From: Desulfovibrio legallii
GTDB lineage: Bacteria > Desulfobacterota > Desulfovibrionia > Desulfovibrionales > Desulfovibrionaceae
Length of the DNA stretch: 64,000 nt
Direction: 5' to 3'
Assembly (NCBI RefSeq): GCF_004309735.1
Contig: NZ_SIXC01000005.1
Span: 62,001 to 126,000, forward strand
Shown here: in pieces, positions 27,419 to 35,213 of the stretch
How positions within the stretch are numbered: position 1 is the first letter of the stretch
Layout: each line of letters opens with the position of its first letter
Translations under genes and position numbers: made by a program
Notes under the pieces: generated by a model
What the model was told of the DNA's origin: nothing
Seen by the model: only the letters and a program-made list of their open reading frames with translations
The model's database searches: none

Positions 27419-30208
27419 ATGCGTGCAGTCATGATGTTTTGGGGCGCTGTTCTGGCGCTGGCCTGCGGGTTGTGGGTCGCCCCCGGCCCGGCAGGGGCGG
27501 TTTTGGCCGCCGAGAAAGCCGCTGTAGCAAGCCCGGCCAAAGCCGACCTGGACGCCAAGGGAGCAGCCAGAGCCGCCAAGGCTGAGGCCGCCAAGCCGGA
27601 GGCGGATAAAACTGCCGCCAAAACCGGTGCAGACAAGGCCGGCGACGCCGAAGCCGCAGACAAGGCCGACACCGGCAAGGCCAAAGACGCCAAGGCCGGT
27701 GCGGACAACGCGGCCCTGCCCCTGCAGGACCCGTGGGAAGCGGTCTGGACCAACCAGCGCACCATGCTGGATGAGGTGGACGACAAGGCCGCGCAGATGA
27801 GTGCGGATTTCAGCCAGCGCACGGTGAACCTGAGCGCCAGGGTGCAACCGTATACGGAAGAAGCCCGCCGTCTGCTGGTGTTGGTCAATACCTACAAAAA
27901 CTGGCCCAACCCCATGGAGTCCGTAAGCCGGCGCATCACGGTGGTCATTGTGGACCTGCGCAAGCTGCTGGACCCCATGACGGCGGCCCGCAGCGAAGCG
28001 CAGAGCCTGCTGGAGCGCATTGGCTACCTGGCGGACAGCTTGCCGGAGGATCTGCAAGACAGCAGTCTGAGTCCTGAAATCCAGGATTACGCCCGCCGTC
28101 TGACTTTGACCCGGCTGCGGCTTACGGCGGTGCTGGCTCAGTTTGACGCCACTCTGGCCCCTTCGCTGGCCCTGATCAAGCGGCTGGAAAAGACCAAAGA
28201 AGACATCGGCGCGCAACTGCCCGTGCTGTGGAAGGACTATTACCTGCAGCGGCCCGTGCCCTGGCTTAGCCCCGATGCCTGGCGCGATTTTTCCAAGCAG
28301 ATGAGTTACTCCCTGCAGGGCATGGTCCTGCGCCTGCCCGTGGAGATTCCTGTTACTCCGGACCGCTGGGGCACGGCCTTTGTGCGGCTGCTGGTGGGGC
28401 TGCTGGTTACCGGGGCCTTTTGCACGCTGCTCTATCGGCGCTATGCGGAGGCTGCCGCGCGTGACGCCACGGTACGGCACATCTTTCGGGTCAGTCTGCC
28501 CTGGCTTTGCGGGGGGCTGGCCCTGTTGGGCAGCTCCATTTCCGCCACGGGAGAGTTTTTTCGGCTGTTTCTGGCTGTGGGCAACCTCTGCCTTATTGTG
28601 GCCCAGCTCTATCTGGCCTGGGATCTCCGGCGGCTCAAGTATCCGGAGGTGACCCTGGAGCGCGCGCCGTTCTGGAACCTCATGCCCCTGACCCTGGGCG
28701 CGTATGTGCTGCTGTACCTGCCTTTGACCAAAGCGCTGGTGCTGCTCATCTGGCTGGGCATGGTCATTGCGGCCATGGTGCGCCAGCGCCGCCGCTCAAA
28801 ACTGGATCTGGGGCCCCTGCATGTGGAGGCCAGCGTGCTGGAATGCGAGCCGCTGGCGCTTTGGATCTGCCTGCTGCTGACCCTGGCCGGGCTGCACATC
28901 TACAGCATGGTGCTTTATCTGCTCTTTGCCTCCACCTCTCTGGCCCTGCAACTCTGTCTGGGCGGCATGGCCAAGGTCAGCGAGCTCAACGACAACCTGC
29001 CCAAGGAGGGCGTGCGCGCCGCATTGGCCCATCTGGCCGTGGCCCTGGCCGCGCCCGTGGTGCTGGTGGCCGTTGTGATGGGCGTTTCGCTTTGGGTGGG
29101 CACCCTGCCCGGCGGCATGGCCCTCATGCAGCGCTATCTGTTGCAAGGGGTCAGCGTGGGCAGTACGCAGTTCAATATTGTGCACCTGCTGCTGATTATC
29201 ACCATGTTTTACCTCACGCGCACGGCCGTGGCCATGGGGTCGCGCTTCCTGGCGCGTTTACCCAAGCAGGGGCTGAGCATCGACGCTACCCTGATCCCGC
29301 CCATGCAGACGGCCTTCACCTACGCCTTGTGGTGTTGCTTCGGCCTGTTTGTGCTGCGGGCGCTGGGCATGGAGCTGAGCAACCTGGCCATGGTGGCCGG
29401 CGGCCTTTCCGTGGGCATCGGCTTCGGCATGCAGACCATCGTCAATAACTTTCTTTCGGGCCTGATCCTTATTTTCAGCCGCACCCTGCAGGCCGGGGAC
29501 GTGGTGGACGTGGGCGGCATTCAGGGCCGCGTACGCAAGATCAGCGTGCGCGCCACCATGGTGGAAACCTTTGACAACGCCCTGATTATCGTGCCCAACT
29601 CCGAGTTTGTGGCCAGCAGGCTCATTAACTGGACGCGCAACAGCCGCACGGTGCGGCGGGAAATCAAGATCGGCGTGGCCTACGGCAGCCCGGCCGACGA
29701 GGTTATGAAAATTCTGCTGGCCATAGCCAACAGCCACAGCAACGTGCTTAAATATCCGCCGCCGGCCGTGTCCTTTGACGATTTCGGGGCCAGCACCCTG
29801 GATTTTACCTTGCGTTTCTGGGTGCGGGACTACGATGTGAGCGTTTCCACGTCGTCGGATATTCGTCTGGATATTGAAAAAGCCTTCCGCGAAGCCGACA
29901 TTGAAATCGCCTTCCCGCAGCTGGACGTGCACATCAAGGACGTGCCCGCGCCCAGGACGTCGCGCCCGGCCCCGCGCCCGGCCCCGCGCCCGGCGGCCGG
30001 TACGCCGCAGGGGACCGCGCAAAAGGCGGCCGCGGCCCCCAATGCGGCCCCTGACTCCGTCCGCCGCCCGCCGCTGCAGGCCAGCGGAGAACCGCGTCGC
30101 CGTCCGCGCCTGGTGGGCGGCAGGAGCCGCCGCAGGGCCGCGCCCGCTGCTGTGGCCCGGCCCGCCGCCAAAGCCGACGCAGCTGCTGCAGAGGCGGACG
30201 ACAGTTGA
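27419..30208 (+). CDS. Large MscS-family mechanosensitive channel (KefA-like)
   Basis: A 929-residue protein. After a signal peptide comes a low-complexity region of Ala, Lys and Asp (about residues 30-100). A periplasmic helical region follows (DUF3772-like, about 105-300), then many membrane segments, and the MscS domain at about 640-850. The pore-lining and beta segments read VGIGFGMQTIVNNFLSGLIL, FSRTLQAGDVVDV, then IIVPNSEFVASRLINWTR. The C-terminal 65 residues are Pro/Arg/Ala-rich. Such channels open under membrane tension and protect against hypo-osmotic shock. AAGGA precedes the ATG. The cupin gene follows after 33 bases. Confidence 0.93.
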   Translation: MRAVMMFWGAVLALACGLWVAPGPAGAVLAAEKAAVASPAKADLDAKGAARAAKAEAAKPEADKTAAKTGADKAGDAEAADKADTGKAKDAKAGADNAALPLQDPWEAVWTNQRTMLDEVDDKAAQMSADFSQRTVNLSARVQPYTEEARRLLVLVNTYKNWPNPMESVSRRITVVIVDLRKLLDPMTAARSEAQSLLERIGYLADSLPEDLQDSSLSPEIQDYARRLTLTRLRLTAVLAQFDATLAPSLALIKRLEKTKEDIGAQLPVLWKDYYLQRPVPWLSPDAWRDFSKQMSYSLQGMVLRLPVEIPVTPDRWGTAFVRLLVGLLVTGAFCTLLYRRYAEAAARDATVRHIFRVSLPWLCGGLALLGSSISATGEFFRLFLAVGNLCLIVAQLYLAWDLRRLKYPEVTLERAPFWNLMPLTLGAYVLLYLPLTKALVLLIWLGMVIAAMVRQRRRSKLDLGPLHVEASVLECEPLALWICLLLTLAGLHIYSMVLYLLFASTSLALQLCLGGMAKVSELNDNLPKEGVRAALAHLAVALAAPVVLVAVVMGVSLWVGTLPGGMALMQRYLLQGVSVGSTQFNIVHLLLIITMFYLTRTAVAMGSRFLARLPKQGLSIDATLIPPMQTAFTYALWCCFGLFVLRALGMELSNLAMVAGGLSVGIGFGMQTIVNNFLSGLILIFSRTLQAGDVVDVGGIQGRVRKISVRATMVETFDNALIIVPNSEFVASRLINWTRNSRTVRREIKIGVAYGSPADEVMKILLAIANSHSNVLKYPPPAVSFDDFGASTLDFTLRFWVRDYDVSVSTSSDIRLDIEKAFREADIEIAFPQLDVHIKDVPAPRTSRPAPRPAPRPAAGTPQGTAQKAAAAPNAAPDSVRRPPLQASGEPRRRPRLVGGRSRRRAAPAAVARPAAKADAAAAEADDS

Positions 30209-30241
30209 TCCCCCCCCGCACCCCAACCACGAGGAGGCTAT

Positions 30242-30589
30242 ATGATCCATCGCGCAAATGAACTGGAATCTTTTGAAAAGGAGATGTTCGGGGGCCCCGG
30301 CGCCGTACATTTTACCAAGATCGTGCCGGCCGAAGGCCTGGCCGACAAGGGCCGCCTGTTCAACATCGGTCTGCTGCGGCCCGGCTGCGCCGTGGGCGTG
30401 CACGGCCACAAGGGCGAAATGGAAATCTATTACATTCTGGAAGGCCACGGCCTGTATAATGACAACGGCAGGGAAGTGCCCGTGGGCCCCGGCGACGTTA
30501 CGGTCTGTCCAGACGGCGAAAGCCACGGTCTGCTCAATAACGGCGATACGGACCTGAAAATGGCGGCGCTGATCCTGTTTACAAAGTAA
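30242..30589 (+). CDS. Small cupin-domain protein
   Basis: A 115-residue single-domain beta-barrel protein. The metal-site pattern is visible as VGVHGHKGEMEIYYILEGHG (two His and a Glu), and the second motif has PDGESHGLLNNGD with a further His. It could be a metal-dependent isomerase, a dioxygenase or a binding protein; cupins of this size do not reveal their substrate. GGAGG precedes the start. It probably shares a transcript with the mechanosensitive channel and is closed by a strong terminator. Confidence 0.9.
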   Translation: MIHRANELESFEKEMFGGPGAVHFTKIVPAEGLADKGRLFNIGLLRPGCAVGVHGHKGEMEIYYILEGHGLYNDNGREVPVGPGDVTVCPDGESHGLLNNGDTDLKMAALILFTK

Positions 30590-30630
30590 TATCTGATTTC
30601 GCGTAACCCTTTGGCGACAACAAAGGGGAG

Positions 30631-30662
30631 AGGGGGCCGCCGTGAGCGGCCCCCTTTGTTTT
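30631..30662 (+). terminator. Rho-independent terminator of the channel-cupin unit
   Basis: AGGGGGCCGC, loop CGTGA, GCGGCCCCCT, then TTGTTTT. It touches the stop codon of the convergent chemoreceptor gene and may act on both strands, with a weaker T-rich tail on the minus side. Confidence 0.85.
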
Positions 30663-32805
30663 ATCCCCGCTCCATATCTTCGATCAGTTTGTTGAGCCGG
30701 TGGGCCTGGTCGGCCAGGCCGGAAACGGCCTGGGCCGCACCGGCCATGGCTTCTGCCGTCTGGTGGGACATGCTGCTGATGTGGCTGATGCTCTGGTTGA
30801 TTTCCTCGCTGGCGGCGGACTGCTCTTCGCTGGCGGTGGCAATGGCGTTGACCTGGTCGGCGGTGGCCTCCACGGTGCTGACGATTTCCTCCAGGGCCTT
30901 GCCGGACTGCCCGGCAAAGTCCGTGGCCTGGCCGATCTGGCGCACGGCATTGTCCACGCCTTCCATGCTTTTGGTTGTGCTGTTCTGAATGGCGGCAATG
31001 GCGTTGCCCACATCGGTGGTGGAGGCCATGGTCTTTTCGGCCAGTTTGCGCACTTCGTCGGCCACCACGGCAAAGCCGCGTCCGGCCTCTCCGGCGCGGG
31101 CGGCCTCAATGGCGGCGTTAAGGGCCAGCAGGTTGGTCTGGTCCGCAATGTCCGAAATAACGGCCATGATGCGGCTGATGGCCTGGGCGTGCTCATTGAG
31201 AAGGGCCATGTCTTCCTTGAGGCTCAGGGAGGCGTCGCGCACGCTTTCGATGCTCTGGAGGGACTGCTCCACAATGCGCGCGCCGGCCAGGGCGCGTTCG
31301 CGCGTTTCGGCGGAGGCTTCGGAGGCCTGACTGGCGTTTTGGGCCACTTCCTGCACGGTGGCGTTCATCTCGTTCATGGCTGTGGCGGCTTCGGTAAGGC
31401 GCTGGGCTGATTCGGCGGCCACGCGGTCGGACTGCTCAATCTGAGCTGCAAGCTCTGTGGAGGCCGAAGAAAGCACGCTGACCACGCCTTCGAGCTGTTC
31501 GGCGGCGGCCAGCATGCCGTCGCGCCGCGCATTTTCGGCCTTGGCGGTGGCGGCCTCGGCCTCACGGGTGGCTTGCCGGGCTTTTTCCGATTCCTCCTTG
31601 GCTTCGGCGGCCAGGGCTTCGGCCTTGCCGATGGTTTGCAGCAGGGAGTGGATCATGCCCTTGAGGGCGGTGCTCAGGGTCTTCATCTCGCCGCCGAAGG
31701 CGGCGTCATTAATGGAATGCTGCAGATCGCCGCCGGCAATGACTTCGGCGGTGCGGGCCAGATAGTTGACCGGCTGCAGCGAGCTGCGCACCAGCAGAAA
31801 GACGGCCAGCAGCAGCACGGCCAGCAGCGCGCCGCACAGGGTTAAGGTAAGCCTACTGATTGCAGTGGCCTGCGCCATAACTTCGCTCTCGGGCGCGGTA
31901 ATGCTCAGGTACCAGTGCTGGTCGCTGCCTGCAATGGGGATGGGGTGAAAATAGCGCAGCACAACGCCGCCAGGGGCGGAAACTTCTTCAAAATAGGGCT
32001 GGCCGGCTTTAAAGGCTGTGGTGGCCGCGGTTTTGTTGCGCAACGCGCCAATGTCAAAGACGCTTTTATCAAGCAAGTCTTTTCTGTGGTGGACCATGAT
32101 TTTCCCCTGGTCGTTCAGCAATGCGGCATAGCCCGTCGTGTAGGCCTTGATGTCGGTAATAATCTGCGTAAAACGCGCCAGAGAAATGTCCACCAGCACC
32201 GTTCCCCGAAAACTGCCATTGACCATTACGGGATAGACCACGGTGGACATGGGCACGCTTTTGCCGTTGATAGTGTAGGGCTGCGGGTGGGCAATATATG
32301 TCTTGTGCGTGGACTTGGGCACGGTGTAATAGGCGCTGGTCAGCTGGTCCCCCTGGTCAGAGATCTCGGCGCCGGTGGCAAAGTACGGCAGATATCGGCC
32401 GGAGGCGTCGCAGCCGGGGGCGGAGCGGTAGTCCGCATCCTTGCCGTCATAGGCGTTGGGCTCCCACATGGCCCCCACGCCGAAAAGATCCGGGTTGTTG
32501 CGCTGTACGCCCCGCAGCATGGTGTTCAAAACATCTCTGGAAGGTTCCTGCCCCTCGGCCAGAGCAAGGGCCAGGGCGCCGCCCAGGCTCCTGGTTTCAC
32601 CGACGGCGCCGTCGATGAAGGCGCGGATCAGGTTGCCGTTTTCTCCGCCCAGGGCTGCCAGTTCCCGCTTTGCCACGTCGGTTACGGCGGCGGCGCTGCG
32701 CCACTGGATCTGCCAGGCCAGCAGACCGAGGCCCAGGACAAGGATGAGCGCAACAGGAATAACGACCTTGGGAACAATGCGCATTTGTTTATAGAAATTA
32801 AACAT
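30661..32805 (-). CDS. Methyl-accepting chemotaxis protein with a dCache-type sensor
   Basis: A 714-residue transmembrane chemoreceptor. Membrane segment 1 lies at about residues 12-31, followed by a large periplasmic sensor (about 40-310) of dCache type. The sensor has [19 protein letters not shown] and [19 protein letters not shown], motifs seen in amine/amino-acid or organic-acid sensors. Then come membrane segment 2 (about 318-340), a HAMP region and a long signalling coiled coil. The conserved tip is [20 protein letters not shown]. No NWETF-type tether ends the protein. GGGAGG precedes the ATG. The ligand is unknown. An AT-rich leader lies upstream. Confidence 0.95.
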   Translation of the reverse strand: MFNFYKQMRIVPKVVIPVALILVLGLGLLAWQIQWRSAAAVTDVAKRELAALGGENGNLIRAFIDGAVGETRSLGGALALALAEGQEPSRDVLNTMLRGVQRNNPDLFGVGAMWEPNAYDGKDADYRSAPGCDASGRYLPYFATGAEISDQGDQLTSAYYTVPKSTHKTYIAHPQPYTINGKSVPMSTVVYPVMVNGSFRGTVLVDISLARFTQIITDIKAYTTGYAALLNDQGKIMVHHRKDLLDKSVFDIGALRNKTAATTAFKAGQPYFEEVSAPGGVVLRYFHPIPIAGSDQHWYLSITAPESEVMAQATAISRLTLTLCGALLAVLLLAVFLLVRSSLQPVNYLARTAEVIAGGDLQHSINDAAFGGEMKTLSTALKGMIHSLLQTIGKAEALAAEAKEESEKARQATREAEAATAKAENARRDGMLAAAEQLEGVVSVLSSASTELAAQIEQSDRVAAESAQRLTEAATAMNEMNATVQEVAQNASQASEASAETRERALAGARIVEQSLQSIESVRDASLSLKEDMALLNEHAQAISRIMAVISDIADQTNLLALNAAIEAARAGEAGRGFAVVADEVRKLAEKTMASTTDVGNAIAAIQNSTTKSMEGVDNAVRQIGQATDFAGQSGKALEEIVSTVEATADQVNAIATASEEQSAASEEINQSISHISSMSHQTAEAMAGAAQAVSGLADQAHRLNKLIEDMERG

Positions 32806-33068
32806 ATTCCCTCCCTGTACTGCATGGGCTATTTTCTGTTGATACTAGTAAGTTACATATGCAAATTATGTTATGATAGTTATCGTTACGACATTTTGCG
32901 TATAAAGTTTAGCCATAGCAAAAAAATTACAAAAATAGTTTGCTTATAAAAGATTTTTATATTCTGCATATACAGTGTGTTACTAAGGATGCAGGTCTGA
33001 GAGCGTGCAGTATGCGGGCATAATTATGTATATAACAATGTGATATATAATAGTAACAGATAAAATAT
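32806..33068. other. AT-rich gap upstream of the chemoreceptor gene
   Basis: About 260 bases of strikingly AT-rich DNA in a GC-rich neighbourhood, containing the leader and promoter of the chemoreceptor gene. No promoter pair stands out above the AT background, and no open frame is convincing. Low GC this local could mark a silenced or recently acquired regulatory region. Confidence 0.6.
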
Positions 33069-33099
33069 AAAAAAGCCGCTTCACAATGTGTGAAGCGGC
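33069..33099 (-). terminator. Rho-independent terminator of the TraT-like gene
   Basis: On the minus strand, GCCGCTTCACA, a short loop, GTGAAGCGGC, followed by TTTTTTAT. A strong, canonical terminator 28 bases past the stop codon. Confidence 0.9.
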
Positions 33100-33126
33100 A
33101 ATGTCGGCAGTTCTGGTCTGCAGGGG

Positions 33127-33822
33127 TCAGGGAAGGGGCACGTTGCCTTCAAGCTCCGGGCCAGGTCCGGCGTCCTGGCCGCCGGCATCGGGCAAAGAGG
33201 CTGCGCCAGCGGCGTCGCTGTCGGCAGCGTGCAAGGCCAGGGCCAGCTCTCGGGCCAGGGCCTCCATAAAGTAGGGCGGCAGGCTTTTGCCCTGGCCCAG
33301 ATCCTGCGCCAGCACCAGCCCCAGGCGCATCTGACTGCTGGAAATGGCGTTGCGGCTGCTGATGTTTTTGAGCTGGGCCCGGCCGGGCCGGGTTGCACTG
33401 GGCACCCGCCGCAGCACCAGCAGCACGTCCGCTACCATGGCAGTGGCTCCCCGGCCCGCAAGGCGCGAAGGCGCGTCGTAGCCCGCAGCGGCTACGGCCC
33501 GTGCCGTAGCCGGGTCCGTCTGGCCCGCGGCCAGCACGTTTACCTGCAGAATATAACCGGCCTGGCTGGGGTTGGGCACCAGCTCATAGCCGGTCTGGCG
33601 CAGCCGGGCCTCGGCCAGGGGGCGCAGGCCAGGGGCGCGGCCCGTATTGTCGCGCAGGCCCAGATAAACCTGTTTGGGGACGTCCACATCGCCGGCGGCG
33701 TCTTCCAGCGCGCCGGCGCGCACGACCTCCAGCCGGGCCGGGTCGCCCTGCTGGCGCACGCAGGCGCAGAGCGGCAGCAGGCAACACAACAGGGCCATAA
33801 GCACAGTACGGGGAAAAGCCAT
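33127..33822 (-). CDS. TraT-like lipoprotein
   Basis: A 231-residue exported lipoprotein with a lipobox-like LCAC at about residues 18-21. The segment VYLGLRDNTGRAPGLRPLAE, followed by YELVPNPSQAGYILQVNVLA, parallels the plasmid surface-exclusion and complement-resistance protein TraT, where a similar repeat of LQxKNTS and YxVxxxPxxAxYxLQxNVL occurs. The glycine-rich middle of TraT is reduced here. A Pro/Asp-rich tail ends the protein. GAGGC precedes the ATG. No conjugation genes are nearby, so a general envelope role is likelier than surface exclusion. Confidence 0.6.
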   Translation of the reverse strand: MAFPRTVLMALLCCLLPLCACVRQQGDPARLEVVRAGALEDAAGDVDVPKQVYLGLRDNTGRAPGLRPLAEARLRQTGYELVPNPSQAGYILQVNVLAAGQTDPATARAVAAAGYDAPSRLAGRGATAMVADVLLVLRRVPSATRPGRAQLKNISSRNAISSSQMRLGLVLAQDLGQGKSLPPYFMEALARELALALHAADSDAAGAASLPDAGGQDAGPGPELEGNVPLP

Positions 33823-33880
33823 AAAAGCCTCGGTGGGGTCCGTGGCCGCGCGGTCACGGGCAGGGGTGTGCGGTACAGCG

Positions 33881-34009
33881 CTAGAGCAGTTAGCGAATGA
33901 AATGAGCTAACTGCTCTGCAAGGATTTTCTTGAAAATCCTTGCCACGAAATGCGAGAAGGCAGGCTTTTGCCTGCCGTAAGCGAACATTTCAAGTGTTAA
34001 ATGCTCTAG
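33881..34009 (+). repeat. Family B four-hairpin repeat, copy 2
   Basis: 129 bases, CTAGAGCA to TGCTCTAG, differing from copy 3 (61453) by about two bases and from copy 1 by a few. It carries the perfect internal stems AAGGATTTTC/GAAAATCCTT and GGCAGGC/GCCTGCC. It lies about 60 bases upstream of the TraT-like gene, on the opposite strand. Confidence 0.9.
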
Positions 34010-34041
34010 GGGGCAGGCCGCGAGCGCCGTCTAAGCGGATT

Positions 34042-34136
34042 CGTACGGGGCTGAAACCGTACGCCCGCATCCGCGAAAGAAGCGGGAAACGTGCCTGTCC
34101 TGGCGGCAGGCCCATGCGGAACAACGTCCGCATGGG
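34042..34136. other. Two consecutive hairpins between repeat families B and A
   Basis: CGTACGG/CCGTACG (34042-34063) and CCCATGCGGA/TCCGCATGGG (34111-34136). They lie in the 525-base gene-free stretch 33823-34347, which is otherwise filled by a family B and a family A repeat. No T tracts or open frames. Confidence 0.55.
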
Positions 34137-34153
34137 CGGGCTTTGCGCTCTGG

Positions 34154-34330
34154 AGCAGCGTACCGTTGAGAATATGTATGTTCAAAAGTTACGGCTGCTT
34201 GCTCCGGCGTTTACCCGCGCAACTACATAGCGCTGCGGTCTTTGCCCGGAATTTCTTTCGTCGTAACGGCTGCAACTGCGCTTGCGCCTCCACGGCGGAC
34301 GGCTGCTGCATGGCAACGTTGCAATGCCCT
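34154..34330 (-). repeat. Family A structured repeat, copy 6
   Basis: In minus orientation it begins AGGGCATTGCAACGTTGC (34330-34313). About 20 bases present in copy 1 are missing, so the rest of the terminal hairpin and the GGCGGTTGCGT block are lost. It continues with GCCGTGGAGGCGCAAGCG and CAGCCGTTACGACG and ends with the hairpin containing ACATACATATTCTCAA. It sits 17 bases past the stop codon of the glycine-zipper lipoprotein. Confidence 0.8.
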
Positions 34331-34347
34331 GGCAGCGCGTCTTTGCT

Positions 34348-35052
34348 TTACGGCTGCAAGGCGTCCACGATTTTACGGCTCAGGGCGTCTTCCAGACCGG
34401 GCTGGCTGGCTTCGCGGCCCATGTTTTCGCCCTCGGCGGTGACGCGCACGCGGCTCCAGGCGTCGTCAGCGGGCTCACGTCCGTTGCGGCCGAAGCCCAC
34501 CTGGGCCTCCAGGCCCCAGACGTTATACGAGCCGCCGTCCGTGAGGCCGATGCCCAGGCCCAGCAATGCGCCGCCGCCCACGCCCCAGGCCGCGCCCCGG
34601 CCGCCGCCCATGGCGCCGCCCAGCATGGCCCCCAGCACGGCGCCCGTGGCCGTGCTGCCCAGGGCCCGGCCGCCGCTTGCAGGGGCGCTGCGGGAATCCA
34701 GCTGGCGGATGTTCTCCACCCGCACGCGCACCACAATATCCGCATTTGCCGTGGCGTCGGCCGGGGTCAGGCCCCGGTCGCTCTGCAGATAGCCCGTGAG
34801 CATGGAGGCGAGATCCGCATTGAAAGTTTCGCTGCCGCCGTGCACGCCCACATGCACGCTCTGGCCGGGCTGCGCCGTTACCTTGGGCAGCGCCTCGGAC
34901 CAGCCGGAACCGGCATTTTCGCCTGCCCCGGCGTCCGGACCCGAAGCGGCGGCCGGGCCGCCCGCGTCCCTGCTGCCGCAGCCCGCCAGCAGAAGGCAGA
35001 TCAGCACAAGGCTTTGGAACAAGGGGCGGAAAGGCTGCAATCTCGGCGGCAT
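34348..35052 (-). CDS. Glycine-zipper lipoprotein (possible TraT-like paralogue)
   Basis: A 234-residue lipoprotein with lipobox LAGC. After a Gly/Ala-rich tether comes a domain with FNADLASMLTGYLQ and ADIVVRVRVENIRQL. A long glycine zipper follows (ALGSTATGAVLGAMLGGAMG and more, about residues 128-165), then VWGLEAQVGF and a closing LEDALSRKIVDAL. The order (a small domain of the form xxADxxVxVxV, a Gly zipper, a beta segment, LExxL) parallels TraT. The neighbouring gene resembles TraT with a reduced zipper. The start at 35052 has AGAGGA five bases upstream; an alternative ATG lies 12 codons earlier. Confidence 0.65.
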   Translation of the reverse strand: MPPRLQPFRPLFQSLVLICLLLAGCGSRDAGGPAAASGPDAGAGENAGSGWSEALPKVTAQPGQSVHVGVHGGSETFNADLASMLTGYLQSDRGLTPADATANADIVVRVRVENIRQLDSRSAPASGGRALGSTATGAVLGAMLGGAMGGGRGAAWGVGGGALLGLGIGLTDGGSYNVWGLEAQVGFGRNGREPADDAWSRVRVTAEGENMGREASQPGLEDALSRKIVDALQP

Positions 35053-35083
35053 GACGTCCTCTGGCTTTACGGCAGATTGTATC

Positions 35084-35112
35084 TGCATAGCGCATATCCA
35101 GTTCCCTGTCCA
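35084..35112 (-). promoter_or_regulatory. Candidate promoter of the glycine-zipper lipoprotein
   Basis: On the minus strand, TGGACA (35112-35107), 17 bases, TATGCA (35089-35084), 31 bases upstream of the chosen ATG. This also argues against the earlier ATG at 35088. Confidence 0.55.
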
Positions 35113-35134
35113 GACCGGCTCCGGCGCGGCGTAC

Positions 35135-35162
35135 TTGACGCAATGCGGTTTTGTCGTATCTT
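35135..35162 (+). promoter_or_regulatory. Promoter of topA
   Basis: TTGACG (35135-35140), 16 bases, TATCTT (35157-35162), 51 bases before the topA start, divergent from the lipoprotein promoter. Confidence 0.65.
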
Positions 35163-35213
35163 GCCGTAACGGCGTCGGGGCATGACCGCACCGCCGCGCA
35201 ACACGGGGGCAGC

